A stretch of DNA of 33,820 nt, taken from the NCBI GenBank assembly GCA_035291545.1, contig DATDRW010000078.1, forward strand, positions 1 through 33,820, written 5' to 3'. The position numbers were made by a program, and so were the translations under genes. This DNA is from UBA11373 sp035291545 (GTDB lineage: Bacteria > Actinomycetota > Acidimicrobiia > Spongiisociales > UBA11373). Each line of letters starts with the position of its first letter. Position 1 is the first letter of the stretch. Positions 1 to 8,020 of the stretch are shown here, one piece after another. The notes below the pieces were generated by a model, which saw only the letters and a list, made by a program, of their open reading frames with translations, was not told the origin of the DNA and did not search any database.

Positions 1-4
1 GGCC

Positions 5-30
5 AACTCCTGACAGGGGTCCCGAGGGGC
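5..30 (+). repeat. dispersed repeat R1
   Basis: First copy of a ~32-bp repeat with core GGGGTCCCGAGGGG, preceded by AACTCCTGACA. Related copies lie at 974-1000, 2202-2232, 2747-2770, 7845-7875 and 8021-8052, all in the same orientation and all between genes. Seen directly in the sequence; the function is unknown. Confidence 0.75.
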
Positions 31-81
31 TCTGGACGGCACCCACTCTGGTCCTGCGGAGGCGTCGACGAAGGAACCGAC

Positions 82-117
82 ATTACGGAGGGGCTGCTGG
101 TGCAGCCCCTCCGTAAT
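82..117. terminator. perfect 16-bp hairpin, terminator-like
   Basis: Positions 82-97 pair perfectly with 102-117 around the loop TGGT. The stem is G+C-rich in the middle and A/T at the base, followed by TTAG but no clear T run. It could end a gene entering from the left edge. No coding frame was recognised in 1-317. Confidence 0.55.
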
Positions 118-317
118 TAGTCGCCGTTTAATTGCTTACCGAAGCGTTCCAGGTCTGAATATCGGTCTTGTCGAGTCCGGCCCCTCCACCTTGTGCGTGG
201 CCCACGGTAGCGGCGGAGGGTCGACCGACGGCCCGTTTTGGCCGGTGTCAGCGAGGGATTCTTCGCCCCGCGGCCCCCGCCCGTCACGGTCGGGTCCCAC
301 GAGCCTATGGTTGGTCC

Positions 318-947
318 GTGCCGACCCGAGCCACACGCTGCCTGCTCGCGGGGCTGTTGCTCGTCGTTAGCGCCTGCACGAGCCAGGCCGCGACCACAAC
401 GACCCTCGTCGCGACCACCGCGACCATCACGACCCTTGCCGCTTCGACAACGACCCTCGCCGCGACCACAACGACCATCACGACCCTCGCCACGACCACC
501 ATCGAGTCGGTCTGCGAGACACACGGACGGGCCTTCGCAGAGGCCCAAATCGCCCTGTTAGAGCTCGCGTTCGACGTCGCGAGGATGGACCTGACCAACC
601 CTCGCTCATTCGCGGACAAGGCTCGTCTTCTCGCCGACAAAGCGGCACAAGCGAGCGCTGCGCTCCAGCCAGTCATCGTGGCCCGCGTCGAGGGCATCGA
701 GGCCGCAGCAGATCACTTCGACTTCGAACTCAGCGAGTACGCCGCAGGGTTCGAAGCCGCCGCTGATGCGGTCGACAAAGATGACTCGGCCGCCCTCGAC
801 AGTGCGGTCAATCGAATACGCAGCACCTCGGAGGTCTTCGATTTTGACGTGGCAGGCGAGGCCTTGGCATGGCTGGCTTCTAACTGTCCTGGGCTCTACC
901 AAGAGGTGGCTGACGTGATGGTAAGACTGGCGTCCACTGGGTCATGA
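318..947 (+). CDS. Thr-rich secreted lipoprotein, unknown function
   Basis: Predicted 209-residue lipoprotein. The GTG at 318 is preferred over the upstream in-frame ATG at 168 because it puts Arg residues, a hydrophobic stretch and a lipobox (LVVSAC, Cys at about residue 19) right at the N-terminus. The frame upstream of 318 reads as Pro/Arg-rich noise. After the Cys comes an almost pure Thr/Ala linker built from two imperfect 17-residue repeats (DNA 398-492). The rest is an acidic, probably helical domain with two Cys (one near the linker, one near the C-terminus) that could form a disulfide. The linker would hold this domain away from the membrane. I do not recognise the family. It stands alone between repeats R1 and R2. 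The weak point is the lack of a clear ribosome-binding site. Confidence 0.65.
   Translation: MPTRATRCLLAGLLLVVSACTSQAATTTTLVATTATITTLAASTTTLAATTTTITTLATTTIESVCETHGRAFAEAQIALLELAFDVARMDLTNPRSFADKARLLADKAAQASAALQPVIVARVEGIEAAADHFDFELSEYAAGFEAAADAVDKDDSAALDSAVNRIRSTSEVFDFDVAGEALAWLASNCPGLYQEVADVMVRLASTGS
398..492 (+). repeat. two 51-bp imperfect tandem repeats in the lipoprotein linker
   Basis: Positions 398-441 and 449-492 match closely at an offset of 51 bp and encode Thr/Ala-rich 17-residue units. An in-frame unit like this can change in copy number without breaking the gene. Confidence 0.65.
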
Positions 948-973
948 CCACGAACGGCAGTCCGATCCCGGTG

Positions 974-1000
974 AACTCCGGTAAGGGGTCCCGAGGGGCC
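974..1000 (+). repeat. dispersed repeat R2
   Basis: AACTCCGGTAA followed by GGGGTCCCGAGGGGCC. It matches R1 except for a few bases in the left part. It lies 27 bp after the lipoprotein stop. Confidence 0.75.
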
Positions 1001-1246
1001 ACAGACATGCGCGGGGGACTCTCCTACCCGCTGACGGCCCCGGTGTAAGAGGTGCGCCTGCCGGACGGATCGGCTGAGGCCGCTCCTGATCGCGCAGAGG
1101 AGCACCTGCATAGACAGCGGGGTCAGACTTCCAAGCCCTCTCCGGCGGACCTCTGAACGGGGGTACTCCTCCTGAGGAGACGGTCCTGGACGCGTTCGAA
1201 CCCGAGATCTCGTCGAGCGCTGGTCGAGTGCGGCCGTGTCGCTGAG
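1001..1246. other. intergenic stretch with no gene seen
   Basis: No convincing coding frame. A short inverted repeat (CTCCTC at 1166-1171 with GAGGAG at 1174-1179) lies on the 3' side of the minus-strand PDZ gene and might help end its transcript. It lacks a T run. Confidence 0.35.
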
Positions 1247-2116
1247 CTAGGGGCGAACGACAGGCACGGTCGATCTCGGCCCCTCGCCCCGCACGATCTG
1301 CAGCTCGACCGGCTCACCGGACGCGTGCCCCCGGATCGCCTCCTGCAGGACCCGGAGGTCAGCCTCGGTCCCGATCTCCTGACCGTCTGCCGCCACGACC
1401 CGATCGCCTTCCCGGAGCTCGGTCCGAGCGGCGCTTCCCGACCTGGGTCGGCGCACGCCAATTCCCGGTCCCCGGGGAGGTGGGCTGGTCTCCTGCCATG
1501 CCTGGTTGATCGTGTTCGTGCCGTGCGGAGCACACAGGCACACGCCGAGGCCGCAGGATGGACACTGACACTGGCACTCCTGGCCCGCCTCTCCCAGCTC
1601 CGCCACCACTGCGTCGGAGACCAGCTGGGTGATCTCCTGGATGACGCCTACGTAGCGTCGGAGGTGCTCTTCGGCCAGATCGGCGGTGCTTCCCTCCTGG
1701 ATGCCGTCGAAGAAGCGATGGGCGACCGCGTGGAGGACGGCGTATCCGAGCGCCACGTGGTTGAGGGCGCTGTAGGCGCCGTGGAGAGCGCTCAGTCCCC
1801 CAGAGGACCAAGGAGCGGAGGGCATCTTGGGTGGACGCGGGAGGGGGGCGACCCACGAGGGGACCGGAGCAGGGGAGGTTCCCAGTTCCGACTGCCGGCG
1901 TGTCAGAGACTCGCGGTGCTCGGCCGCCATGGCGGGGAGTTGTCCCAGCAGGTCCGCCACCTTCGTGTCACCCCTCGCCGCCTCCACGCATTCGGTGAGC
2001 AGGGCCTCCAGGTCTTCCTCCAGATGAGTCAGATCCGCCAGGTATCCGGCGACCGATGGTCTGACGGGCTGCTCCACCACTATCCCTTTCAACTCGAGTC
2101 TGTAACCGAAACTCAT
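1247..2116 (-). CDS. PDZ-domain protein with a six-cysteine cluster
   Basis: About 289 residues, apparently cytoplasmic since no signal peptide or membrane segment is visible. The N-terminal ~180 residues look helical, with an acidic segment around residues 30-75, a Pro-rich stretch around 80-100 and a second helical block. Then comes a dense cluster spaced C-x-C-x-C-x2-C-x4-C-x-C, which could bind metal. The C-terminal ~80 residues look like a PDZ domain: a GIGV carboxylate-binding loop, then LREGDRVVAADGQEI and a final strand ELQIVRG. PDZ domains usually bind C-terminal peptides, but here there is no protease domain beside it. The whole protein was not recognised. The start is uncertain: ATG 2116, GTG 2119, or a GTG pair near residue 14 preceded by GAAAGGG. 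Confidence 0.65.
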   Translation of the reverse strand: MSFGYRLELKGIVVEQPVRPSVAGYLADLTHLEEDLEALLTECVEAARGDTKVADLLGQLPAMAAEHRESLTRRQSELGTSPAPVPSWVAPLPRPPKMPSAPWSSGGLSALHGAYSALNHVALGYAVLHAVAHRFFDGIQEGSTADLAEEHLRRYVGVIQEITQLVSDAVVAELGEAGQECQCQCPSCGLGVCLCAPHGTNTINQAWQETSPPPRGPGIGVRRPRSGSAARTELREGDRVVAADGQEIGTEADLRVLQEAIRGHASGEPVELQIVRGEGPRSTVPVVRP

Positions 2117-2201
2117 CACAGGGTAGGGATAGAGCGGATGGCGGTTGCACCCAAGACGGCTTGAACTCCCTAGATGGTGAGAGAGAAGGCGAATCCGGTG
2201 A

Positions 2202-2232
2202 AGTCCTGACAGGGGTGCTGAGGCACCCCTGA
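2202..2232 (+). repeat. dispersed repeat R3 with a perfect 9-bp hairpin
   Basis: AGTCCTGACA then GGGGTGCTGAGGCACCCCTGA. Within it, 2210-2218 pairs with 2223-2231 around TGAG. It lies just past the stop of the minus-strand reductase gene, so it may also act as its terminator, though no T run follows. It aligns base for base with R5 at an offset of 5643. Confidence 0.7.
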
Positions 2233-2352
2233 CCTCTCAGGCCTGCCGCCGAGTGTCCATTCGCAGAAGTTCGGATTCCCCCGAAATCCCTGGTGGGGTC
2301 TTGGCAGTTGCAGGCAACAGCTGCCACGCAACGTCCTTTCTGACCATCCTCG
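2220..2352 (+). repeat. 133-bp perfect direct repeat, copy A
   Basis: Every base of 2220-2352 matches 7863-7995. Copy A covers the last 38 codons of the intact reductase gene plus its 3' flank. Confidence 0.95.
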
Positions 2353-2614
2353 GGGAAACCAACTCGATCTCACCGCCGTCGATCCTGAGCCTCGCACCCC
2401 CGGCCGCCAACACGTTCTTGACCCAATCCGTCCGCGGGCCGTACATAGGTATGAACAGGTAGCCGTCGTGAACGGGGTGAGCGTCGAGGGGAGTCCAGTA
2501 CGCCGTCCCCGATGATCTCCCCACATGAATCAGCACAGGCCTGACGCCCCGCTTGATCTCGATTCGGTTGAACACTCGTTTGTTGATCTGGGCGAGCCAC
2601 CGGGGCAGGGGCAT
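2237..2614 (-). CDS. DDN-type nitroreductase/quinone reductase, probably F420-dependent
   Basis: A 125-residue single-domain protein of the deazaflavin-dependent nitroreductase (DDN) family. These are split beta-barrel enzymes that use reduced F420 to reduce quinones or nitro compounds. Family features seen are the N-terminal amphipathic PRWLAQINKRVFNRI, the VLIHVGRSSGTAYWTPLDAH block where members usually carry R-S/T-G-x-x-R-x-T-P-L, and IPMYGPRTDWVKNVLA, the equivalent of the usual W-x-x-N-L segment. ATG 2614 is chosen because GAGGAGAG lies 6-7 nt upstream; the open frame further upstream is Arg-rich noise. It is a single gene between repeats R3 and R4. A truncated duplicate of its 3' end lies at 7880-7995. 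Cofactor use is inferred from the family. Confidence 0.8.
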   Translation of the reverse strand: MPLPRWLAQINKRVFNRIEIKRGVRPVLIHVGRSSGTAYWTPLDAHPVHDGYLFIPMYGPRTDWVKNVLAAGGARLRIDGGEIELVSPRMVRKDVAWQLLPATAKTPPGISGESELLRMDTRRQA

Positions 2615-2746
2615 GACACTCTCTCCTCGGCCGGGCGGATGGAGCAGATCGCACCTTACGCCGTGATGATGGCTTCTCCTCGGATGTCTCCCCGCGACGA
2701 GGTTCCGTGGCCTCAGACGCGTGAGATGACGAACGCGATCGCGACC

Positions 2747-2770
2747 AACTCTCAACAGGAGTCCCGAGGG
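2747..2770 (+). repeat. dispersed repeat R4
   Basis: AACTCTCAACAGGAGTCCCG followed by AGGG. It lies upstream of the reductase gene and belongs to the 48-bp block 2720-2767 that recurs at 7994-8041 with one mismatch. Confidence 0.75.
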
Positions 2771-2884
2771 ATCCGTGTTGAAACTCAGGTAGCGTCATGG
2801 GTCCTTGGACCCTATCAACGATGCCACAATGGTAGGACCATGCGACGTCATCGACTCCAGGCGGCGTGATCAAAGGTCGCTCCA

Positions 2885-3589
2885 TTGACCGTGCTTGATC
2901 AACCGTACTTGGGTGCTGCCCGGGCCCCGATAATTGTCGCCGCGGCTGTGGTGCTGCTGGCGGCGCTCGGTTTGAGAACCGCAGGACTCGTTGCCGAACA
3001 CGGTGAGGGTCAGGGCTATGGCGAAGCCCCCGAATGGCTTCGCGGCGTCGTCACGAGAAGCGACGGCGAGACGGGATTCCTACTCAGGGTGGAGGTTGTA
3101 GCTGACCAGACCTACCGAGAGGCCCACGGCTCCGAGTGGGCCGAGGCAGCCTCGGAGACTGTGATGGCGTCGTCGGACCTGCTGAACGAGATCAATGTGT
3201 CGCTGGAGATTGTGGATGTTCGGCAATGGGATTCTGACCCTGCCCCCCTGCGCGACATGCTCCACCAAGCACAAGGCGACCCCCATCGTGAAGATGCGGT
3301 ACTCCTCGCATTCACGTCCTACGAGAGCATGACCTATCCGGTTTATGACGGTTGGACCGCGGGAGGCGAGCCGGCGATCGCCCTCAAGGTGACCAACCAC
3401 AACGAGTGGGCTGTCTCGGCGCTGGTCACGCACGAGATCGGTCATCTTCTTGGCGCCCATCATCATGAAGACGGACACGACGGCTCTAGCGATGGAGACT
3501 GCGTCATGGATGCTGCCGGATATCGGTACGCCGATCGGTGGTGCGATGAGCATCGTGAGACGATCGCAGCGATGTTGGCCACCATCTGA
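2885..3589 (+). CDS. membrane-anchored metzincin-like zinc metalloprotease
   Basis: A 234-residue protein with an N-terminal hydrophobic helix (residues ~14-31) that should act as a signal anchor, placing the catalytic domain outside the membrane. The C-terminal half holds HEIGHLLGAHHH, which fits the metzincin zinc site HExxHxxGxxH (about residues 182-193). A following DCVMDAAG could supply the Met-turn. The family cleaves proteins using a zinc-bound water. Start TTG 2885 has AAAGG at 2872-2876 with 8-nt spacing; GTG 2891 is the alternative. Conserved Cys in DGDCVM and DRWCDEH may form a disulfide. It converges on the cupredoxin gene across a 13-bp hairpin. Substrate unknown. Confidence 0.75.
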   Translation: MTVLDQPYLGAARAPIIVAAAVVLLAALGLRTAGLVAEHGEGQGYGEAPEWLRGVVTRSDGETGFLLRVEVVADQTYREAHGSEWAEAASETVMASSDLLNEINVSLEIVDVRQWDSDPAPLRDMLHQAQGDPHREDAVLLAFTSYESMTYPVYDGWTAGGEPAIALKVTNHNEWAVSALVTHEIGHLLGAHHHEDGHDGSSDGDCVMDAAGYRYADRWCDEHRETIAAMLATI

Positions 3590-3608
3590 GATTTGCTTCC
3601 GAGACACG

Positions 3609-3645
3609 ACTGCTGCCGGGTGTGACGGTCCCACCCGGCAGCAGT
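3609..3645. terminator. bidirectional hairpin terminator
   Basis: Positions 3609-3621 pair perfectly over 13 bp with 3633-3645 around an 11-nt loop. It sits in the 73-bp gap between two convergent genes, so it can serve both. No long T run on either side. Confidence 0.7.
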
Positions 3646-3662
3646 TGCCTCAGAGAGCAGAC

Positions 3663-4640
3663 TCAGGCATCGACGATGATGTTGCCGAACATCCCTGCTT
3701 CGAAGTGCCCTTCGATCTCGCAGACGATCTGGTAGGTGCCCGGTGCTTGCGGGATGATGAACATCTCGCTCGTCGCGCCCGGGAAGACCTCGAGTTCCAG
3801 CGGGGCCGGTCCCTTGTACTCTCCAGAGGCGTCCTCGACCTTGCGGAAGGCGACGTGCTGGAAAAGTTCCGGCGCCGTCGCCTCGTGCTTCACCACGCCG
3901 ACGTTCTCGAACACAATCCTGTACGGCTGGCCAGCGGTGAGGCGGATCTCGTCGGGACCAAACGTGAACTCGCTGAGTTCGATCGTGACCGTCTCCATCG
4001 AGTCCCAGTCGGCAGCGGCCACCAAATCTGCGCCGTCGGTCTGCCAGGGCCCGTCTTCAATGGGAGCCAGCAAGGGTGCCGGCGACGTCGGAGCCGTTCC
4101 GGTCACGGTGACGGATCCGAACATTCCTGCTTCGAAGTGCCCTTCGATCTCGCACAGGAGTTCGAGAGCTTCGCCGTTGGTCGGCAGGATTGGGACGAAA
4201 TACAAGTCGACCTGCTGGCCCGGAAACACCTCTACCTCGGTGAAGAACGGTGCCTTGACCTCGCTTTGAGCGGTCTCGATCTTGCGCCAGGCGACCGACG
4301 AGAAGAAGTCCTCGGCGGCGAGCTCGTGCTCGACCGCACCAACGTTGACGAGTTGCAGGATGTATGGCTTGCCGGCTTCGAACGTGAGGTTGCTAGGGGT
4401 GAACGCGAACTCGCTCAATTCGACTCTCACCACGTCGGCGTTGTCCCAGTCGGCTGCTTCCTTCCCGGCAAAGTCACCGGCATTGACCACATAGACCTCA
4501 CCGGCGTGTCCTTCGTCCGCGGCTGCTGTTGTGTCCGCGACTGCAGGCGCAGTTGTGCTGGTCGCGTCATCGTCGCCGCAGGCGGCGACCGCGAATAGGA
4601 GAAACAAGATGCCGAACAGAGTCGTGTGGTTTCGATTCAT
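3663..4640 (-). CDS. lipoprotein with two cupredoxin domains
   Basis: A 325-residue exported lipoprotein: Met-Asn-Arg start, hydrophobic stretch and lipobox AVAACGDDD. ATG 4640 is chosen because AAGGAG lies 7-8 nt upstream. A Thr/Ala linker is followed by two homologous cupredoxin domains of ~130 residues. Each has an upstream His (EHELAAEDFF in the first, KHEATAPELF in the second) and the same loop CEIEGHFEAGMFG, giving the Cys-His-Met that with the first His forms a type 1 copper site. So both sites look intact. Type 1 copper proteins carry single electrons outside the membrane. Downstream of the two-component genes on the same strand, with a 128-bp gap, so it may be controlled by them. The redox partner is not visible. 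Confidence 0.85.
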   Translation of the reverse strand: MNRNHTTLFGILFLLFAVAACGDDDATSTTAPAVADTTAAADEGHAGEVYVVNAGDFAGKEAADWDNADVVRVELSEFAFTPSNLTFEAGKPYILQLVNVGAVEHELAAEDFFSSVAWRKIETAQSEVKAPFFTEVEVFPGQQVDLYFVPILPTNGEALELLCEIEGHFEAGMFGSVTVTGTAPTSPAPLLAPIEDGPWQTDGADLVAAADWDSMETVTIELSEFTFGPDEIRLTAGQPYRIVFENVGVVKHEATAPELFQHVAFRKVEDASGEYKGPAPLELEVFPGATSEMFIIPQAPGTYQIVCEIEGHFEAGMFGNIIVDA

Positions 4641-4768
4641 GGGGTTGGCTCCTTCGTTGCCACTCACTGGGAGCCACGATGCCTGATCTACCTTGCAGAT
4701 ACATCCGCCCAGCACCCGATTTGCTCGATGGGGCGAATGCCCTACTCGCCGATCGGTCCAACACCCCC

Positions 4769-5425
4769 TCAGTCGAGATCCACCAGCCCGGCTCGGATCG
4801 CGTACCGGGTGAGCTCGACCTTGGAGTGCAGGTTCAGCTTGGTCATGATGTGGTCGCGGTGGCTCTGGACAGTGTGGGGGCTAATGTCCAGTTTCTGGGC
4901 GATCTGAGTGCTGGTCAGTCCGGCCGCGACGAGTCGGACCACCTCAATCTCACGGTCGCTCAGCGGATCACGCCCGGCGCCCTCACCCGGCGATGCGAGG
5001 TGGAGATAATCACGCACCATCTTGCTGGTGAGGGGACGGTCTACGTGCACGTCGCCGCGGTTGACCGCACGGACGGCGGCGACAAGATCTCTCGTGTCGG
5101 ATCCCTTGAGTATGTAGCCGAGCGCCCCGGCCCGCAGAGCGCGGAATACGTAGTCGTCTCGTTCGTGCATCGTGACGATCAGCACCTTGACGTGAGGAAA
5201 ACGCGCCGTGATTTCGGCGGTAAGACCGATCCCGTCCATGTCGGGAAGGCCGATGTCGATGAGGGCGACGTCGGGTTCGATCTGGCCGAGTAGGGCGAGC
5301 GCGGTCGCACCGTCTTCGGCCTCCGCCACCACCGCGATATCGTCGACGGCCTCAAGTAGTCCGACCAGGCCTTGACGCATGAGGGTATGGTCGTCGACAA
5401 CGATGAGTTTGATCGGGTTGTTCAT
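4769..5425 (-). CDS. NarL/FixJ-type response regulator
   Basis: A 218-residue response regulator. The receiver domain (1-~120) has the acidic pair D11-D12, phospho-acceptor D57 in ALIDIGLPDMDG, and K107 in GYILKGSD. The C-terminal LuxR/NarL-type helix-turn-helix starts at DPLSDREIEVVRLVAAGLT and includes IAQKLDISPHTVQSHRDHI. Phosphorylation should let it bind DNA as a dimer. Its ATG overlaps the kinase stop by 4 nt (TCAT at 5422-5425 on plus), so it is translationally coupled to the kinase. The cupredoxin lipoprotein is the next gene downstream and a plausible target. Confidence 0.93.
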   Translation of the reverse strand: MNNPIKLIVVDDHTLMRQGLVGLLEAVDDIAVVAEAEDGATALALLGQIEPDVALIDIGLPDMDGIGLTAEITARFPHVKVLIVTMHERDDYVFRALRAGALGYILKGSDTRDLVAAVRAVNRGDVHVDRPLTSKMVRDYLHLASPGEGAGRDPLSDREIEVVRLVAAGLTSTQIAQKLDISPHTVQSHRDHIMTKLNLHSKVELTRYAIRAGLVDLD

Positions 5426-7362
5426 GAACTCAGCAACGGTATCTCGACCTCGATTCTGGTTCCGGCGCCGGGGGCCGATTCGATGTGGATGCGTCCCCCG
5501 AGCAAGCTGACTCGCTCACGGATACCCAACAGGCCGAGGTGCGGGTTTGCCGGGTTGAAGTGCGGTGCGGTGCCCTCGAGAAGACCTCGCCCATCGTCTG
5601 ACACCACGAGCCTCACAATCGCCTCGTCGGCCTCGAGTCGGACCATTGCATGTTGCGCCGCCGCGTGCCGCACGATGTTGGTGGTGGCCTCCTGGATGAT
5701 CCGGAAGAGATAGGATTCGATCTCCGCCGGGAGACGATCGTTCGAAACGCTGAATTCGAAGGCGGTGCGGACTCCCGTCTGCTCTAGCTGGGTCTCCAGA
5801 TACCACCTCACTGCTGGCTCGAGCCCCATGTCGTCGAGCACCATCGGACGCAGATCGCGAATGAGCCGGCGGATGTCGCGCAGAAGCGACGAGGCGATCT
5901 CCTTGGCCCGGCCGAGATGCTCGGTCGAGGCCACACCTTGGGCGACGAGGTCGTCGCGGGCACGGTCGATCGCGATCGAGAGCGCTCCGATCGTTTGCGC
6001 AGTCTCGTCATGCAGTTCGCGAGCGAGTCGGTGGCGCTCGTCCTCCTGGGCGGAGATCACCTTGCCGGTCAGGACTCCGAGATGCTCCGTGCGCTCCCTG
6101 ACGCGCTGTTCGAGGACGCGGTTGATCTCCTCGACTTCGGCAGACGCCTCCTGGATCTGATGGCGCATCGATTCCAGGCTTTGGGCGAGAAGGCCAATCT
6201 CATCTTTCGCCGCCACCCCTATCGGTGTCGTCAGATCGCCCTGCTCCATCCGGCGGGCGGCGCTGGTGAGCAACGATGCTGGCCGGGCAACACTGCGAGT
6301 CGTGAACCAGGCGAGGAGCAGCGCTGCCGTGATACCAACCGAACTCCACAGGAGCAGTTCGCGTTTCAGCTTCCGTGGGAGCGCGAGCGCGATATCGATC
6401 GGCTGCTCCAAGCCGATCACAAGCCCCGTATCCGCGATGGGAGCGATCGCCATCACGTGATCTGGTGGGTCGCCCGCTGTCTTCGCCAGATGCCGAATGA
6501 CAATTGGTGCCTCGATCGGGCGCAGATCGCCCAGGATCGTTGAGTGAACACTGAGTGATCCCGGGGTCTCGTCGGGTCCGATTCCCAAGACGACCATCCC
6601 CTCGGGGTCGGTCACCTCGAGGTGATAGACGTCGGACCGTGAAGGCTCTTCGCCTCCGGGGGCACCGGGGTCATACTCCTGCAGAGAGTTGTAAGCCGTG
6701 AGGTTGACGACCAGCCACATCCCTTGCTCGCCTCCGGTAGAGGTGACGAGGGAAGCGAAGGAATCGTCATCGATCACCCGCGTGAGAACCGATCTGCCGT
6801 CCAGAATGCTTCGGCGGATCTCGTCGCTCAAGATGGTGCCGACTGCAGGGAGGTCGATCTGCGGACTAATCGCCGCGGTCGCCACGATCCGACCGCTCGT
6901 GTCGATAGCCCAGATGCTCGAGGTCGAGAAGAAGGCGAAACTGTCGTCGGATAGATGCCCGAGCGTCTCGGTGATCCCGCGGGCGACCGCCGCGTCGTCG
7001 GAGCTCTCGATCACCGTGCGGCCCACGTCCTCCGTGACATGGGCAAGATCGCGCTCGATGACGAGGCCGATGGATCGAACCAGCGTCAGGCGTTCCCTGA
7101 ACACGAGTGTGGTCGCTTCATCGAGGCTGCGCATTCCGATGGGAAGGAGGACCGCGAACATGAGACCGAGCCCTACGACGACATAGAGCATTATGCGGCG
7201 TTGGATCCCGAAGACGACCGGGCGGCGAGCGGCGACCCGGCTCGTAGCGCTAGGCAGATGCGGTGTCCCCGGCCTGGATGGCATCAATTCGCCATCACGT
7301 TCGATAGGGGCGCCCCCTGCGTCGGGCGCCACGGACGGAGTGTCGGCGGCGAGATCGGTCAT
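5422..7362 (-). CDS. membrane sensor histidine kinase, HisKA_3 type
   Basis: A 646-residue kinase partnered with the overlapping response regulator. Two membrane helices (MLYVVVGLGLMFAVLLPIG and ELLLWSSVGITAALLLAW) enclose a ~250-residue extracellular sensor region of Cache-like size. Then come HAMP (ending in KDEIGLLAQSL), a coiled coil, and a HisKA_3 dimerisation helix with ERHRLARELHDETAQ, whose His is the phospho-acceptor. The HATPase domain has QEATTNIVRHA and a G1 box VSDDGRGL. ATG 7362 is chosen because TACTCT (7376-7371 on minus) lies 8 nt upstream, which fits a leaderless start; the open frame further upstream is Arg/Pro-rich and crosses a repeat-laden gap. Met codon 7284 is the alternative. 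The signal sensed is unknown. Confidence 0.9.
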   Translation of the reverse strand: MTDLAADTPSVAPDAGGAPIERDGELMPSRPGTPHLPSATSRVAARRPVVFGIQRRIMLYVVVGLGLMFAVLLPIGMRSLDEATTLVFRERLTLVRSIGLVIERDLAHVTEDVGRTVIESSDDAAVARGITETLGHLSDDSFAFFSTSSIWAIDTSGRIVATAAISPQIDLPAVGTILSDEIRRSILDGRSVLTRVIDDDSFASLVTSTGGEQGMWLVVNLTAYNSLQEYDPGAPGGEEPSRSDVYHLEVTDPEGMVVLGIGPDETPGSLSVHSTILGDLRPIEAPIVIRHLAKTAGDPPDHVMAIAPIADTGLVIGLEQPIDIALALPRKLKRELLLWSSVGITAALLLAWFTTRSVARPASLLTSAARRMEQGDLTTPIGVAAKDEIGLLAQSLESMRHQIQEASAEVEEINRVLEQRVRERTEHLGVLTGKVISAQEDERHRLARELHDETAQTIGALSIAIDRARDDLVAQGVASTEHLGRAKEIASSLLRDIRRLIRDLRPMVLDDMGLEPAVRWYLETQLEQTGVRTAFEFSVSNDRLPAEIESYLFRIIQEATTNIVRHAAAQHAMVRLEADEAIVRLVVSDDGRGLLEGTAPHFNPANPHLGLLGIRERVSLLGGRIHIESAPGAGTRIEVEIPLLSS

Positions 7363-7370
7363 CGGAGTGC

Positions 7371-7376
7371 AGAGTA
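7371..7376 (-). promoter_or_regulatory. -10 box for the kinase operon, leaderless
   Basis: TACTCT on the minus strand ends 8 nt before ATG 7362. It matches the TANNNT pattern seen before several other starts here. No clear -35 box. Confidence 0.45.
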
Positions 7377-7844
7377 ACGGGGCCCACCATATCGCCCGGT
7401 GATGAGCCAAGGGACGCAGCATTGAGGACCGGAGCAAGTGCACGCAAACCCAGACAGGGCGCCTCGGTAGGAGGCAACCGAAGCCGCCGGATGAGACCCC
7501 TCCCGAAGCGCCGGGTTGAGTGGCGACGTCGCTCGGGTGTTCGCGACAGCGGCGAGAGTCATCTCTGTGGCCCCATCGTGAGCTCAAACGGCGTCCCGAG
7601 GTTGGCGAAGTTCCGACAGATGACATGTGAGGGACCCCCTCCGGCTCAGGCACGCTTGTGTGCTGTGTCGGCCCCTCAAGGGGCGGAGCTTTCGAAGGAG
7701 GTCCCTGCACCCGCGCGCCACACCCATCGGTAGTCAATCAAGGAACACCCCCATGAGATAACCAGCCTCGGCGCCGATCCAACCCTGCCGACCCGTCGGC
7801 ATGCCGATCGCGCCCACCAACAACCACTTGCACCCGGGGGACCC
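7377..7844. other. 468-bp gap without a recognised gene
   Basis: No coding frame has family features. It contains a perfect dyad GCCCCTCAAGGGGC (7671-7684), a second dyad with TGCCGAC pairing GTCGGCA (7786-7801), and a degenerate trace of the dispersed repeat near 7581-7602 (GGCGTCCCGAGG). Probably decayed accessory DNA. Confidence 0.5.
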
Positions 7845-7875
7845 TCACAGATAAGGGATCCCGAGGCACCCCTGA
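7845..7875 (+). repeat. dispersed repeat R5
   Basis: Aligns without gaps to R3. The right part CCGAGGCACCCCTGA is nearly identical; the left part has diverged. Confidence 0.65.
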
Positions 7876-7995
7876 CCTCTCAGGCCTGCCGCCGAGTGTC
7901 CATTCGCAGAAGTTCGGATTCCCCCGAAATCCCTGGTGGGGTCTTGGCAGTTGCAGGCAACAGCTGCCACGCAACGTCCTTTCTGACCATCCTCG
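7863..7995 (+). repeat. 133-bp perfect direct repeat, copy B
   Basis: Identical to 2220-2352 and in the same orientation, 5643 bp away. It continues directly into 7994-8041, which matches 2720-2767 with one difference, so the 369 bp between these blocks in copy A is missing here. Confidence 0.95.
7880..7995 (-). pseudogene. truncated copy of the DDN-type reductase, last 38 codons
   Basis: The sequence from 7880 (stop) to 7995 is identical to the 3' end of the reductase gene at 2237-2352. The start codon, N-terminus and most of the beta-barrel are gone. Upstream it joins sequence matching 2720-2767, which lies upstream of the intact gene's start. The lost 369 bp equals 123 codons and the junction shares the bases CG, as in a microhomology deletion. 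The remaining frame has no family start, so I call it a remnant. Confidence 0.85.
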
Positions 7996-8020
7996 TGAGA
8001 TGACGAACGCGATGGCGACC

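Noticed and set aside
948..1246. tRNA or small RNA gene
   Set aside because: No cloverleaf, no CCA end and no terminator with a T run was found.
7605..7735. Possible transposase remnant or IS end
   Set aside because: Dyads are present but no DDE/HUH motif, terminal inverted repeat pair or target duplication could be shown.
7363..7737. N-terminal extension of the histidine kinase
   Set aside because: The extra 125 residues are Arg/Pro-rich without domain features, and a -10 box lies just before ATG 7362.
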